Below, piece after piece: positions 1 to 9,354 of a stretch of DNA of 64,000 bases. Source of the DNA: CAZQFV01 sp964592645 (lineage in GTDB: Bacteria; Chloroflexota; Chloroflexia; DTKN01); contig CAZQFV010000010.1 of the NCBI GenBank assembly GCA_964592645.1, positions 62,001 through 126,000 on the forward strand. Direction: 5' to 3'. Each line of letters opens with the position of its first letter. Within the stretch, counting starts at the first letter, position 1. The position numbers and the translations under genes are program-made. The notes under the pieces are model-generated. The model was not told where the DNA came from. It saw nothing but the letters and a program-made list of their open reading frames with translations, and made no database searches.

Positions 1-528
1 CAGGAGGTGGAGCGGCTGATCGCCGAGCCGGTAGCGCCCTTCGGCATGGAGTACGACCCCCTGGCAGTACAGCGCATCTACGAGGTCACCGCCGGCCACC
101 CCTTCCTCACCCAACTCGTCTGCCACGAGATGGTCGCCTACCACAACGAGACCGAGCGCTCCTACATCAGCGTGGCCGACGTGGACAGCGTCCTGGAGCG
201 CATCGCCGAGCGCGGTGAGGCCCACTTCAAGTACGTCTGGGCCGGCGCCGATAGCCCCGAGCGGCTGACAATGCTGGCCCTGGCCGAGCTGCTGACCCAC
301 ACCGAGGCGGCCACGGCCGCCGAGATCGCCGCCCTTACCCAGAACCGCCAGCAGACCATCGACGCCGAGACCGCCCGGCGCGCCCTGGTGCGGCTGGAGT
401 CGCGCGACATCGTCGCCCGCACCGCCCCGGGGTCGGAGCGTTTCCGCTTCCGCGTGGACCTGGTGCGCCGCTGGGTGGCCCGGAACCCGCAACTGCTAGA
501 CACCGTGAGCCGGGAAGAACCGAAGTAA
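1..528 (+). CDS. AAA-type ATPase, C-terminal part only (truncated by window edge)
   Basis: The frame is open from base 1, so the true start and the nucleotide-binding core lie upstream of the window. The visible 175 residues are a helical lid ('TAGHPFLTQLVCHEMV', typical of Orc1/STAND-like ATPases after the AAA core) followed by a winged-helix-like segment (about residues 85-160: 'ALAELLTH...RRALVRLESRDIV...FRFRVDLVRRWV'). In this superfamily such a tail often follows an ATP-dependent conformational switch, but no Walker motif is visible here, so a precise function cannot be given. It ends at TAA and is convergent with the macroglobulin gene; a strong hairpin lies between them. Confidence 0.6.
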   Translation, partial: QEVERLIAEPVAPFGMEYDPLAVQRIYEVTAGHPFLTQLVCHEMVAYHNETERSYISVADVDSVLERIAERGEAHFKYVWAGADSPERLTMLALAELLTHTEAATAAEIAALTQNRQQTIDAETARRALVRLESRDIVARTAPGSERFRFRVDLVRRWVARNPQLLDTVSREEPK

Positions 529-557
529 CCTCGACACCAAGAACTGCAGGATGGCCA

Positions 558-631
558 GAGACAAAGGACGAAAGGCCAAGGCACCAGGCTGAGTAAAATG
601 CCTGGTGCCTTCGTCCTTCGTCTTTCGCCCT
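558..631. repeat. Hairpin between convergent genes (class A palindrome, possible bidirectional terminator)
   Basis: AAGGCACCAGGC (578-589) pairs perfectly with GCCTGGTGCCTT (600-611) across a 10-nt A-rich loop. Outer arms GACAAAGGACGAA and TTCGTCCTTCGTCTTTC extend the stem with a 6-7 nt asymmetry. It sits between two converging genes, so it may stop transcription from both sides. The sequence resembles the other 'AAGGCACGAAG' palindromes near 44200 and 55300. Confidence 0.6.
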
Positions 632-673
632 GGAGCCTCCGGTCCCCGCCTTCCCTCGCACCCCTGCCAGAAG

Positions 674-3600
674 CTACGGGCTCACCACCATCGCCGTCGG
701 CGCCTGAACCGCCAGGGTGGTGGGGTTGTAGTAGTCATAGGCCGCCGTCGGCGGGGTCTGGGCCCGCAGGGGGAAGCGCGCCAGCAGGCGGTAGGTGAAA
801 CGCAGCGGCTGCTCTTGGGTCAGGTTCTCGATGTAGAGGACGATCTGTCGGCCCGTCAGCTCGTAGCGCGAGATCGTGCGGTTCTCCACCAACCGGTCCA
901 GATCCTCGGTGAGCACGGTGAACCCGGGCGGCACGCCCAGGTCGACCAGCGCCATCTTGACCACGACCGGCGCGTTCAGCTTGACCACCACGCCGGCGTT
1001 GACGGTGTCGTTCACCGCCAGGGAGGTGCGGTCGTACTGCAGGTCGATCTGGATGGCCTCCTGGCCGGCCGGCTGCTGCGGCACCTTGTCCCAGCGCACA
1101 TAATAGCGCGTGGCCACCTGGTACATCAGGTTGCCGCCGCCCTGCACCTCGAGCTGCACGCGGTTGTCGCCGGAAGGGGCAAAGCCGCCGTCGAAGGTGA
1201 GCAGGTGGACGACGTCGGCGTTGTGCTCGTCGATGACGACCTCTTGCGCCTGCTCGCGGTTCAGGCTGACGCGCACGGTGGCCGGCCCCTCTGCCTGACC
1301 ATCCTTCTGGCCGGCCAGGAGCAGGGCCTTTAGCGAGAGGATCGTTGCCTGGGTGGTGCTCCAGGTGCCCCAGGAGTCTTTGGACTGGACGATGTAGGCC
1401 AGCGCGCCGCCGACGGCGTCGGGATAGGCGTTGGCGCGCAGGAAGGCCATGAGCGCCAGCGCCGTGGTCTCGATGCTGCCGCTGGCGCCGGTGCCGCCCA
1501 TAAAGGAGGCGGCGGTGGTGTTCCAATAGACCACGCCGTCCTCGGCGACGCGCACCTCGTAGAGCTGCCGGAGGACGGCCTGGGTAGCGCCGTCGCCGGG
1601 GGCATAGGCCGTCAGGGCGTTGGCCACCAGCGCCAGGGCGTAGGGGTCCTCGGCCTGCGCGGCAAACTCGCGGACATAGTCGATGGCCCGCCGCACCTCG
1701 GCGCGGTCCCCGTAACCGGCCTCGATGAGCGACCAGGCGATGTAGGCGGTCGTCGGGACCTTGGAATCGATGGCCCAGTGCTCGGAGTAGCCCAGGTCTT
1801 CCCAGGCGCCGTCGGGCTGCTGCTGGGCCATCAGCCACTCGGCGGTGCGCGAGAGCAGGGCCTCGTCCACAGGATAGACCTTGGCCATGTCGGCGAACTC
1901 CATCAGGCCGTAGGCGGTGAGGAAGACATCGGCCGGCGCCTGGCCAAAGAGGGAAAAGCCGCCGCCGGCGACCTCGAAGGTCAGCAGGCGCTGGTAGCCC
2001 AGGCCCACGTACTTCTCCGCGGTCATGCGGATCTCGGGATTGTCCTGCCCGGTCTGCTCCAGGTAGTTCAGCACCAGCACGTTGGGGTACGTCACCGACG
2101 TACTCTGTTCGAATCAGCCATAGGGCACCTGCAGCAGCTTCTCCAGCCCCTCGATCACCTGGGCCAGCGCGCCGGGATAGATCTTGACCTCGATGCGCGC
2201 CGTCTTGGGGACGGCGTGGACCGGGATGGGCACGGCCACCTCCGTGCTCTCCTTCAGCCAGTTGCTCTCGGTGAGGCGGATCTCCTTGCCGTTGGGGACG
2301 ACGTTGACCTCGCGGCGGATGGCGTCGCTCATCCGGCTGCCCCAGGCCGTCACCTGGAAGCCCTGCCGGCCGAACTCCAGCACACGGATCGGGAAATAGA
2401 CGACGTCGATGTCGTTGGCGGCGACGGTCATCGTCAGCTCGCCCGGCCCCAGCAGCTCGAACCAGGGCTCGGGCTGCACCACCAGGCGCACCTGCTGCCC
2501 ATCCGGCAGGTAGTTGAAGACGCCCACCGGGATGCTGATCTCGTCGTCCTCGGTGAGGGCCAGGGGCAGGTCGATATCCACGAAAAAGTCCTGGAAGACG
2601 CGGATGCCGGAGGTGCTGAAGCCGAGCCGTCCGTCCTGGGTGGAGGCCAGGGCCGTCAGGCGCCAGGTGGTGATGCTGTCGGCCATCGGCACCTTCAGGG
2701 AAACGGCACCGTTCTCGTCGGTGACCAGTTCGGGCAGCCAGAAGAGCGTCTCGGGAAAGTACTGCCGCAGGCGCGGGGGCTCGGCGGTGCCGACGGCGTT
2801 ATGGCCGGCCTGGGCCTTGTCCACCGTGGGGGGCATCGCCGGGGTCGCCGTGGTGGCGGGCATCGGGGCGGCCTGTTCCAGGCGCAGCTCCTGTACCACC
2901 ATGCCGTCGCCCAACGCCCTGCCGGCGGTCGGCGCGACGGCTCCGTATATGGCTCTGCTACCCGTGAGCAGGGCGACCATGGGCACGGCCAGCACCACCA
3001 CGGAGAGCAAGGTGCCCAGCCCGGTGGCCACGGCGCCGGCAAAGCGCTCGCCCTGGACCCAGCGCCCCTGACCGAGGAGGATGTAGGCCGGCGGGATGAG
3101 CAGGGCCGCGGAGAGGCCGGCCAGGACGAAGCGCTCGTCGATCTCGATATAGTTATTCATGGCCCGGGTGAACAGAAAGAGGAACGCCCCCCAGGCCAGC
3201 GTCAGCAAGACCAGGAAGCGGGCGGCGCCGTCCCCCGTGGCCAGGGCATAGATCAGGAAAAGGAGAAAGCCCAGGACCAGGAGCAGCCCCCAGGCGACAG
3301 GCAGCCACTCCAGGTCCCAGGAGAGCGAGCTGCCGCCGATCAGGGCCATCGCCAGGAGCCCGGTGCCGAGCACCAGGACCACCGTGAAGAGCGCCAGCCG
3401 CGGCAGCGCGCGCTTCAGCGTGCGCGCCCGCGCCAGGGCGACGACGGCCGCGGCGACCATCCCCAGGGGGATAATGGCCAGGGCCACGGTGCTGGCCTGG
3501 CCCAGCCGCAGGAAGCCCATCTGCTGGCCTTCGTACAGGGCAGCCATCTTGGCCGCGCGCGAGTTGAGCGCCCCGGCCTGTGCGGTTGGGACGCCGGCCC

Positions 3601-5557
3601 AGGCGGCGCGGGCCGCCAGGTCCTGCGCGGCGCGGGCCGCCGCCTCGTCGGGGGAGATTTCCCCCGGCAGCTCCCACTCCTTGATCTGGTAGCGCGGCTG
3701 TAGCAGAGCCTGCTCCAGGACAAAGTAGAGCTTGGCAAAGCCGGGGTCCTGCTCCTGTAGGGCAAAGACCGACTCGTCGACGATGGCCAGCCCCAGGGCG
3801 GCGCGCACGTTGCCGCCGGTGGCCGCGCTCACCAGGAAGGAGAGGTCGGCCGTGTCGCCCGGTCGGTAGACGCTGCGGTCGATGGCGATGGCTACGGAGA
3901 GGTCGTTCGGCGCGTCGACCACCACCAGGCGCGTGTCGCGGACGATGGTGCCGTCCAGCAGCACCTTGTAGGCGTGCAGTTCCAGGGTGCCGTACATATC
4001 GGCGCTGACGTCGATGGCGAACTCGGCGCGGCCGTTCTCCACGGGGACGGCGCGGGTGGAGAGGGTTTGGCCGGCCTTGACGATGTCCAGGTAGACGGAG
4101 CCGGCATCGACGCGCGTCAGCGCCAGCAGGTGCATCGTCTCGCCCACCAGGTAGGCGGCGCGGTCGGCGCGCAGCAGAATGCTGTCGGCCTCGGAGGTGG
4201 ATTCCAGGTAGACATTGCGCTCGGCGGCGTTGCCGGCGGCGTCGGTGGCCCTGATGACCATTTGGAGGGCCGACGTGGGGGTCAGGGCCAGTTCGGCCAG
4301 GCCGAACTCGTTGCTCTTCAGCTCGACGGGCTGGCCGGCGCCGGACACCCAAACCTCCAGCCGGGCCGGGGCCGGCCGGCCGTCGGGGTAGGCGGTGAGG
4401 AGGTAGACGATGTTCTCCACCCCGGGGCGCAGCGTGCCGCTCTCGGCCACCGCCTCGATGACCAGCGGCTGCGCGGCGACGGCCAGCACCTGGCTGGTCT
4501 GCTCGGCGTGGTCCGTCTGGTCGACGGCGGTGACCTCCAGGGCGAACTGCGCCTGGCCCGACTCCAGCCCGCTGCCGGCGAAGTAGGTGGGCAGGTCGAA
4601 GGCGAAGCGGTAGGTGCCCTCGGCGTCGGCCTGGCCGCGGACCTCCACAACCACGGTGCGCGCGACGTCCCAGACGCTGCCGACGATCTGCACCTCGGCG
4701 CCGGACACCGGCTTGCCGAAGAAGTAGTCGCACTGCACGGTGCCCTCGACGCGCTGGCCGGGCAGGTAGTAGGGTCGGTCGGTGGAGACGCGCACGGCGA
4801 ACTTGGGCAGAACATAGGGGCGGACCTCGACGGTCTTTTCCGAGCGCGTCTCGCCGATAGAGGCGACGAGCTTGTAGGCGCCCTGGTTCACCAGGTCGGC
4901 CAACTGAAAGTCGGCGGCGGCGATGCCGAACTCGGAGGCGGTGACGCTCTTCCGAAAGACCTTGTTGCCCTTGGCGTCCTCGACGAGGAAGTCGACGGTG
5001 ACGCCGTTGGCGGCGGCCATATCCAGGGCGCTCAGGGCCAGGGCGCGCATGTGGATGGCCTGGCCGGGCTGGTAGAGCGGCTTGTCGCTACTGAGGAGCA
5101 GGCGAAAGTCGCGGGTGATGGTGACCTCCTGCTCGACATGGTCGCGGCCGGCCGGGGAGGAGGTGTCGACGACGATGCGGGCCTGGGGCGGGGCGTCGAA
5201 GGGCACCTGGAAGGTGACGGGCAGGCTGCCGGTGGCGTCGGTCTGGCCGCGAAAGAGGGGGATAGCCCGGCCGGTGGGGGGCTGCAGGTCGACGTTCACC
5301 TGGGCCCCGGCGATGGGCCGGCCGGCCTGAAAGTCTTGCACGACGACGCGCAGCGCGGCGGTGCTGCCCGGGGCCAGGCGCGGCGGCACGATGAGCACCG
5401 TCTGCTGGTCGTCCAGGCGCTCGGGCAGGGTGCTGACCAGGTAGAGGGCCACGAAGCCGCCGACAATCGCCACGACGATGAGCGCCAGGACCACGGGGAC
5501 CAACCATGCAGGGATGGATCGAGTGGGCCGTTTGCTTGCGGGTGAGGGAGCAGCCAT
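674..5557 (-). CDS. Alpha-2-macroglobulin family protein with in-frame TGA at the thioester Cys (candidate selenoprotein)
   Basis: Seen: ATG at 5557 behind AAGGAGGAAG, an N-terminal membrane anchor (about residues 20-43), macroglobulin domains to about 640, six hydrophobic helices (about 685-865), the MG7-like segment 'QYFPETLFWLPEL' (about 925), then the thioester motif. Codon 1148 (2114-2116) is TGA, giving PYG-U-FEQSTSVTYPN. The family motif is PYGCFEQ or similar, with a Cys-Gln thioester. The frame stays open for 479 further residues that form the thioester (alpha-helical) domain and receptor-like C-terminal domain; the total of 1627 residues is normal for bacterial family members. These proteins trap proteases outside the cytoplasm and bond to them when the thioester is exposed. 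Inference: TGA is read as selenocysteine, giving a selenoester with Gln1151, supported by the hairpin at 2087-2103. Alternatives are a nonsense mutation or a sequencing error. No pbpC neighbour and no sel genes are in the window. Confidence 0.75.
2087..2116 (-). promoter_or_regulatory. Candidate bacterial SECIS element with its TGA codon
   Basis: Reading the minus strand, TGA (2116-2114) is followed by 10 nt and then GTACGTC-GGT-GACGTAC, a perfect 7-bp stem with a GGU loop (2103-2087). Known bacterial SECIS elements lie inside the coding region just 3' of UGA, with a loop about 16-37 nt away and a G in its first two positions; here the loop begins at nt 18 and is GGU. In E. coli fdhF the corresponding GGU begins at nt 19 by my alignment. 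The stem is encoded by AGT ACG TCG GTG ACG TAC, mostly codons that look uncommon in this gene. Confidence 0.7.
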
Positions 5558-5661
5558 TTTCTTCCTCCTTCTGGAGCATCTGGGGAAAAGTATGCCATTT
5601 TGCGCCGTACAAGACTACCCCTAGCGCTATTTTATTACAGCGCGGGGAAAAATGCATCCGC

Positions 5662-5685
5662 CGTGTGCGCGTGTGCGCGTGTGCG
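5662..5685. repeat. 24-bp alternating purine-pyrimidine tract (GTGTGCGC repeat)
   Basis: Three near-exact units of GTGTGCGC make 24 consecutive alternating purine/pyrimidine bases. It lies between the divergent macroglobulin and thiolase genes, just upstream of the thiolase promoter. Such tracts can adopt Z-DNA under negative supercoiling; that role is inference. Confidence 0.6.
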
Positions 5686-5693
5686 GAGACAGC

Positions 5694-5722
5694 TTGCGCA
5701 TCCGGGCACAATGTAGTACAAT
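5694..5722 (+). promoter_or_regulatory. Promoter of the thiolase operon
   Basis: TTGCGC (5694-5699), a 17-nt spacer and TACAAT (5717-5722). The leader to the thiolase start would be about 140 nt. The promoter of the acyl-CoA mutase gene (31174-31202) has the same two hexamers and spacing. Confidence 0.6.
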
Positions 5723-5867
5723 AGCCCGCAGTACTCCTTCGCCCGTTCGTTTGCGATAACGAATAGCTCACCGGGGGCAGAGTTGCCCCCCAGACACGAG
5801 GAGGTGATGACTCCAGCGTTCCGGTTGGCCCCGCGGAAAGCCCTGCAGTCTATCCAAGGAGGTTTCC

Positions 5868-7097
5868 ATGATCCGTGATATCGTGATCGTCAGCGCCTGC
5901 CGGACGGCCATCGGCAAGTTCGGCGGCAGTCTCGCCAACATCCCCGCCCCGGAGCTAGGGGCAACGGTGATCCGCCACGCCCTGCAGCGGGCCCAGGTGG
6001 ACCCGGCGGCCGTGGACGAGGTGTTCATGGGCTGCGTGGTGCCAGCGGGCCAGGGCCAGGCCCCGGCCCGCCAGGCCGCGATCAAGGCCGGCGTCCCGCC
6101 CTTTGTCGGGGCCACCACGGTGAACAAGGTCTGCGGCTCGGGGCTCAAGGCCGTCATGCTGGCCGCAGCGATGATCCAGGTCGGCGATGCCGAAATCATT
6201 GTCGCCGGCGGTATGGAAAACATGAATATGGTGCCCTTCTACCTGCCCCGCGCCCGCACCGGGTACCGGATGGGCGGGATCGTCAAGGGCGGCGTCGGCG
6301 GCGCCGTGGCCGATGGGCTGGTCGACGGGATGGTTCTGGACGGCCTGTGGTGCGCCTTTGAGAACCACCACATGGGCGCCTCTGCCGAGTGGGTAGCCCG
6401 CGAGTTCCAGCTCACCCGCCAGGAGCTGGACGAGTTCGCCTACCACAGCCAGCGCAAGGCCGTCGAGGCCATCGCCGCCGGTCGCTTCAAGGAAGAGATC
6501 GTCCCGGTGGAGATCCCCCAGCGCAAGGGCCCGCCCCTGCTCTACGAGGTGGACGAGAACCCCCGCGCCTATGCCTCCATCGAGGAAGCCATGGCCCAAC
6601 TGGGCAAGCTGCCCCCGGCCTTCGAGTCCGGCGGCATCGTCACCGCCGGCAACTCCCCGGGCATCACCGACGGCGCCGCCGCGGTGGTGGTGATGAGCGC
6701 GGACAAGGCCCAGGCGCTGGGCCTGCAGCCGCTGGCCCGCATCACCGCCTACGACCAGGCGGCCGTCGAGCCGCTGAAGCTCTTTACCGCGCCGATCTAT
6801 GCGGTGCAGAAGGTGATGAAGAAGCTGGGCGTCGATATCCACTACTTTGACCTGATCGAGGCCAACGAGGCCTTTGCCGCCCAGGCCGTGGCCGACGGCA
6901 AGGCCCTGGGCTGGGACTGGGAGCGCGTCAACGTCAACGGCGGGGCCATCGCCCTGGGACACCCCATCGGCTGCAGCGGCACCCGTGTCTTGGTCACCTT
7001 GATCCATGCCCTGAAACAGCGTTCCCTGCGCACCGGCATCGCCACCCTCTGCCTGGGCGGCGGAGAAGCCGTGGCGCTGAGCATCGAGATGATGTAG
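5868..7097 (+). CDS. Acetyl-CoA C-acyltransferase (thiolase)
   Basis: A 409-residue thiolase, normal for the family. The nucleophile Cys89 sits in 'NKVCGSGLKAV', His365 in 'GGAIALGHPIGCSG' and the proton-donor Cys395 in 'LCLGGGEA'. It catalyses reversible CoA-dependent cleavage of 3-ketoacyl-CoA, or condensation of two acetyl-CoA. ATG follows AAGGAGGTTTCC. It is first in a same-strand set with 3-hydroxyacyl-CoA dehydrogenase (59 nt downstream) and acyl-CoA dehydrogenase. That set gives three of the four activities of short-chain beta-oxidation (or its reverse); no crotonase is nearby. The sequence cannot separate acetoacetyl-CoA from longer-chain specificity, so no symbol is given. Confidence 0.93.
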   Translation: MIRDIVIVSACRTAIGKFGGSLANIPAPELGATVIRHALQRAQVDPAAVDEVFMGCVVPAGQGQAPARQAAIKAGVPPFVGATTVNKVCGSGLKAVMLAAAMIQVGDAEIIVAGGMENMNMVPFYLPRARTGYRMGGIVKGGVGGAVADGLVDGMVLDGLWCAFENHHMGASAEWVAREFQLTRQELDEFAYHSQRKAVEAIAAGRFKEEIVPVEIPQRKGPPLLYEVDENPRAYASIEEAMAQLGKLPPAFESGGIVTAGNSPGITDGAAAVVVMSADKAQALGLQPLARITAYDQAAVEPLKLFTAPIYAVQKVMKKLGVDIHYFDLIEANEAFAAQAVADGKALGWDWERVNVNGGAIALGHPIGCSGTRVLVTLIHALKQRSLRTGIATLCLGGGEAVALSIEMM

Positions 7098-7156
7098 GCT
7101 GCCGGCCCCCCCTCTCCCTACCGGGGTGGGCAGAGGCGGGCCACAAGGAGGATACG

Positions 7157-8035
7157 ATGGAGATCACGAAAGTCGCCGTCATCGGCGCGGGCACAATGGG
7201 CCGGGGCATCGCCCAGGTCTTTGCCCAGAGCGGATTCGACACCACGATGATCGAGGTGATCCCCGAGCAGTTGCAGGGGGCGCTGGGCTTTATCGACAAG
7301 ATGCTCGGCAAAAGTGTCGAGAAAGGCAAGATGACCGCCGAGGAAAAGGCGGCGGTGATGGGCCGGCTGCACGCCAGCGGGGAGCTTTCCGCCGCCGCCG
7401 GCGCCGACCTGGTCGTCGAGGCCATCATCGAGAATGTCGAGTTGAAGAAGCGCATCTTTGGCGAGCTCGACGGCCTCTGCCGGCCGGAGGTCATCCTGGC
7501 CTCCAACACCTCCTCCATCCCCATCACCGTCCTGGCCGCGGCCACCAAGCGTCCGGACAAGGTCATCGGCATGCATTTTATGAACCCGGTGCCGCTGATG
7601 GCGCTGGTGGAGGTGATCCGCGGCCTGGCCACCTCGGACCAGACGACAGACACCGTCATTGAGCTGTCCAAAAAACTGGGCAAGATCCCGGTCCCGGCCA
7701 ACGACTTCCCGGGCTTTGTCTCCAACCGCGTGCTCATGCCGATGATCAACGAGGCCGTCTTTGCCCTGTTCGAGGGGGTAGCCGCCAAGGAAGCGATCGA
7801 CCAGATCATGATGCTGGGCATGAACCATCCCATGGGCCCCCTGGCCCTGGCCGACCTGATCGGCCTGGATGTCTGCCTGGCCATCCTGGAGGTGCTGCAC
7901 AAGGGGCTTGGCGACGACAAGTACCGGCCCTGCCCGCTGCTGCGCAAGTATGTGGATGCGGGGTGGTTGGGGCGCAAGAGCGGGCGGGGGTTCTACAATT
8001 ACGCCGCCGGGGAGGAACCGCCGAAGAAGGGGTAA
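7157..8035 (+). CDS. 3-hydroxyacyl-CoA (3-hydroxybutyryl-CoA) dehydrogenase
   Basis: 292 residues, the size of single-function HBD/PaaH enzymes. The Rossmann motif is 'GAGTMGRGIAQVF' (residues 10-22). The catalytic pair is His140 ('GMHFMNPVP') and Glu152, and the substrate-side signature is 'NDFPGFVSNRVLMP'. The C-terminal domain ends 'RKSGRGFYNYA'. It oxidises L-3-hydroxyacyl-CoA to 3-ketoacyl-CoA with NAD, feeding the thiolase encoded just upstream. ATG follows AAGGAGGATACG. Confidence 0.93.
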   Translation: MEITKVAVIGAGTMGRGIAQVFAQSGFDTTMIEVIPEQLQGALGFIDKMLGKSVEKGKMTAEEKAAVMGRLHASGELSAAAGADLVVEAIIENVELKKRIFGELDGLCRPEVILASNTSSIPITVLAAATKRPDKVIGMHFMNPVPLMALVEVIRGLATSDQTTDTVIELSKKLGKIPVPANDFPGFVSNRVLMPMINEAVFALFEGVAAKEAIDQIMMLGMNHPMGPLALADLIGLDVCLAILEVLHKGLGDDKYRPCPLLRKYVDAGWLGRKSGRGFYNYAAGEEPPKKG

Positions 8036-8037
8036 GA

Positions 8038-8157
8038 GAGGAGAGAGCAGAAAGCAGAGAGCGGAGAGCAGGGAGCAGAGAGCAGGAAGAAGGAAACAGG
8101 ATACGAGCTGTCCTGTATCCTGTGTCCTGCTTTCTGCATCCTGCATCTTGCAGATAC
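8038..8157. repeat. Low-complexity AGAGCAG repeat with internal hairpin
   Basis: Between the dehydrogenase genes lies a run of AGAGAGCAGAAAGCAGAGAGC-type units. CAGGATAC pairs with GTATCCTG around 8097-8122, and GCTTTCTGC and TCCTGCATCTTGCAG lie on the other arm. It looks like a palindromic intergenic repeat. A reading frame runs through it into the next gene, but no family-like sequence is encoded before 8200. Confidence 0.5.
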
Positions 8158-8199
8158 GCTGAACAGGCTGTGGCCTGGAAGCGAGGCTGGAGGAATTCC

Positions 8200-9342
8200 A
8201 TGGACCTTACCCTCACCGAAGAACAGCGCATGATCCAGGACATGGCCCACGACTTTGCGCAGAAGGAGTTGGCGCCGCAGGCGGCCCACCGCGACGAGGC
8301 CGAGGAGTTCCCCTGGGAAGCACTGCGCAAGATGGGCCAACTGGGGCTGCTCGGGCTGGTCGTGCCGGAGGAGTACGGTGGGTCGTTCGTGGATACGGTG
8401 TCCTACTGCCTGGCGGTGGAGGAGATTGCCCGGGCCTGCGCGGCCACCTCCCTGATCATGACGGTGCACTGCACCACCGGCTGTTATCCGCTGGTCAAGT
8501 TCGGCACCGAGGAACAGAAGCGGCGCTACCTGCCCCGCCTGGCCAGCGGGGAGTGGCTGGGCGGCTTTGCCCTGACCGAACCCGGGGCCGGCTCCGATGC
8601 CGGCGCGGTGGCCACCACCGCGGTGCGCGACGGCGACGGTTACCTGCTCAACGGCGTCAAGACCTTTATCACCAGCGGGGCCGAGGCCCGCTTCCTCAAC
8701 GTCTTTGCCTCGATCGACCGCAGCAAGGGGACGCGCGGCATCACCTGCTTCCTGGTGGACACGCAGCGGCCCGGATTCAAGGTCGACTGCATCGAGAAAA
8801 AGATGGGCATGCACGCCTCGCACACGGCGCAGATCGCCTTCGAGGACTATCGCCTGCCGCTGGAGGACCGCCTGGGAGAGGAGGGAGAGGGTTTCAAGAT
8901 CGCCATGGTGACGCTGGACGCCGGCCGGATCGGCATCGCCGCCCAGGCCGTCGGCATCGCCCAGGCGGCCTTCGAGACGGCCCGGCGCTACGCCAAGGAG
9001 CGGGTGCAGTTCGGCAAGCCGATCGCCGAGCTACAGGCCATCCAGTGGATGCTGGCCGACATGGCCACGCAGATCGAGGCCGCCCGCATGCTCACCTTGA
9101 GCGCGGCGCTGAAAAAGGACCGCGGGGAGCGCCACACCAAGGAAGCGGCCATGGCCAAGCTCTTTGCCACCGAGATGTCGTCGCAGGTCTGCGACATGGC
9201 CCTGCAGGTCCTCGGCGGGTATGGGTACTCGCGCGACTACCCCGTCGAGCGCTACCTGCGCGACACGCGCGTCACCCGCATCTACGAGGGGACGTCCGAG
9301 ATCCAGCGCCTGGTGATCGCCGGGCAACTGCTGCGGGAGTAG
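8200..9342 (+). CDS. Acyl-CoA dehydrogenase, short-chain type
   Basis: 380 residues, typical for FAD acyl-CoA dehydrogenases. ATG at 8200 follows GGAGGAATTCC; upstream in-frame codons belong to the AGAGCAG repeat. Motifs are 'FALTEPGAGSDAGAV' (FAD/substrate signature), 'QVLGGYGYSRDYPVERYLRD', and the catalytic base Glu363 in 'RIYEGTSEIQR'. The enzyme makes the alpha-beta double bond in acyl-CoA and passes electrons to electron-transfer flavoprotein; no etf genes are nearby. Position with thiolase and hydroxyacyl-CoA dehydrogenase suggests butyryl-CoA or other short substrates. Confidence 0.92.
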   Translation: MDLTLTEEQRMIQDMAHDFAQKELAPQAAHRDEAEEFPWEALRKMGQLGLLGLVVPEEYGGSFVDTVSYCLAVEEIARACAATSLIMTVHCTTGCYPLVKFGTEEQKRRYLPRLASGEWLGGFALTEPGAGSDAGAVATTAVRDGDGYLLNGVKTFITSGAEARFLNVFASIDRSKGTRGITCFLVDTQRPGFKVDCIEKKMGMHASHTAQIAFEDYRLPLEDRLGEEGEGFKIAMVTLDAGRIGIAAQAVGIAQAAFETARRYAKERVQFGKPIAELQAIQWMLADMATQIEAARMLTLSAALKKDRGERHTKEAAMAKLFATEMSSQVCDMALQVLGGYGYSRDYPVERYLRDTRVTRIYEGTSEIQRLVIAGQLLRE

Positions 9343-9354
9343 GGGAGACCTGTC

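Noticed and set aside
674..2095. A separate 473-residue gene starting at GTG 2095 encoding the thioester domain alone
   Set aside because: No ribosome site precedes 2095, the start falls inside the conserved thioester motif, and the frame is continuous with the upstream part apart from the TGA.
2114..2116. TGA read as tryptophan or glycine through an altered genetic code
   Set aside because: TGA is used as a normal stop elsewhere in the window, for example in rplT and in the overlapping DUF4129/DUF58 genes.
1778..3703. Long plus-strand reading frame opposite the macroglobulin gene
   Set aside because: Antisense shadow of a high-GC gene: His/Gly/Gln/Asp-rich with no domain, signal or ribosome site.
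8038..8157. CRISPR-like repeats between the dehydrogenase genes
   Set aside because: The AGAGCAG units are irregular and contiguous, without spacers of constant length.
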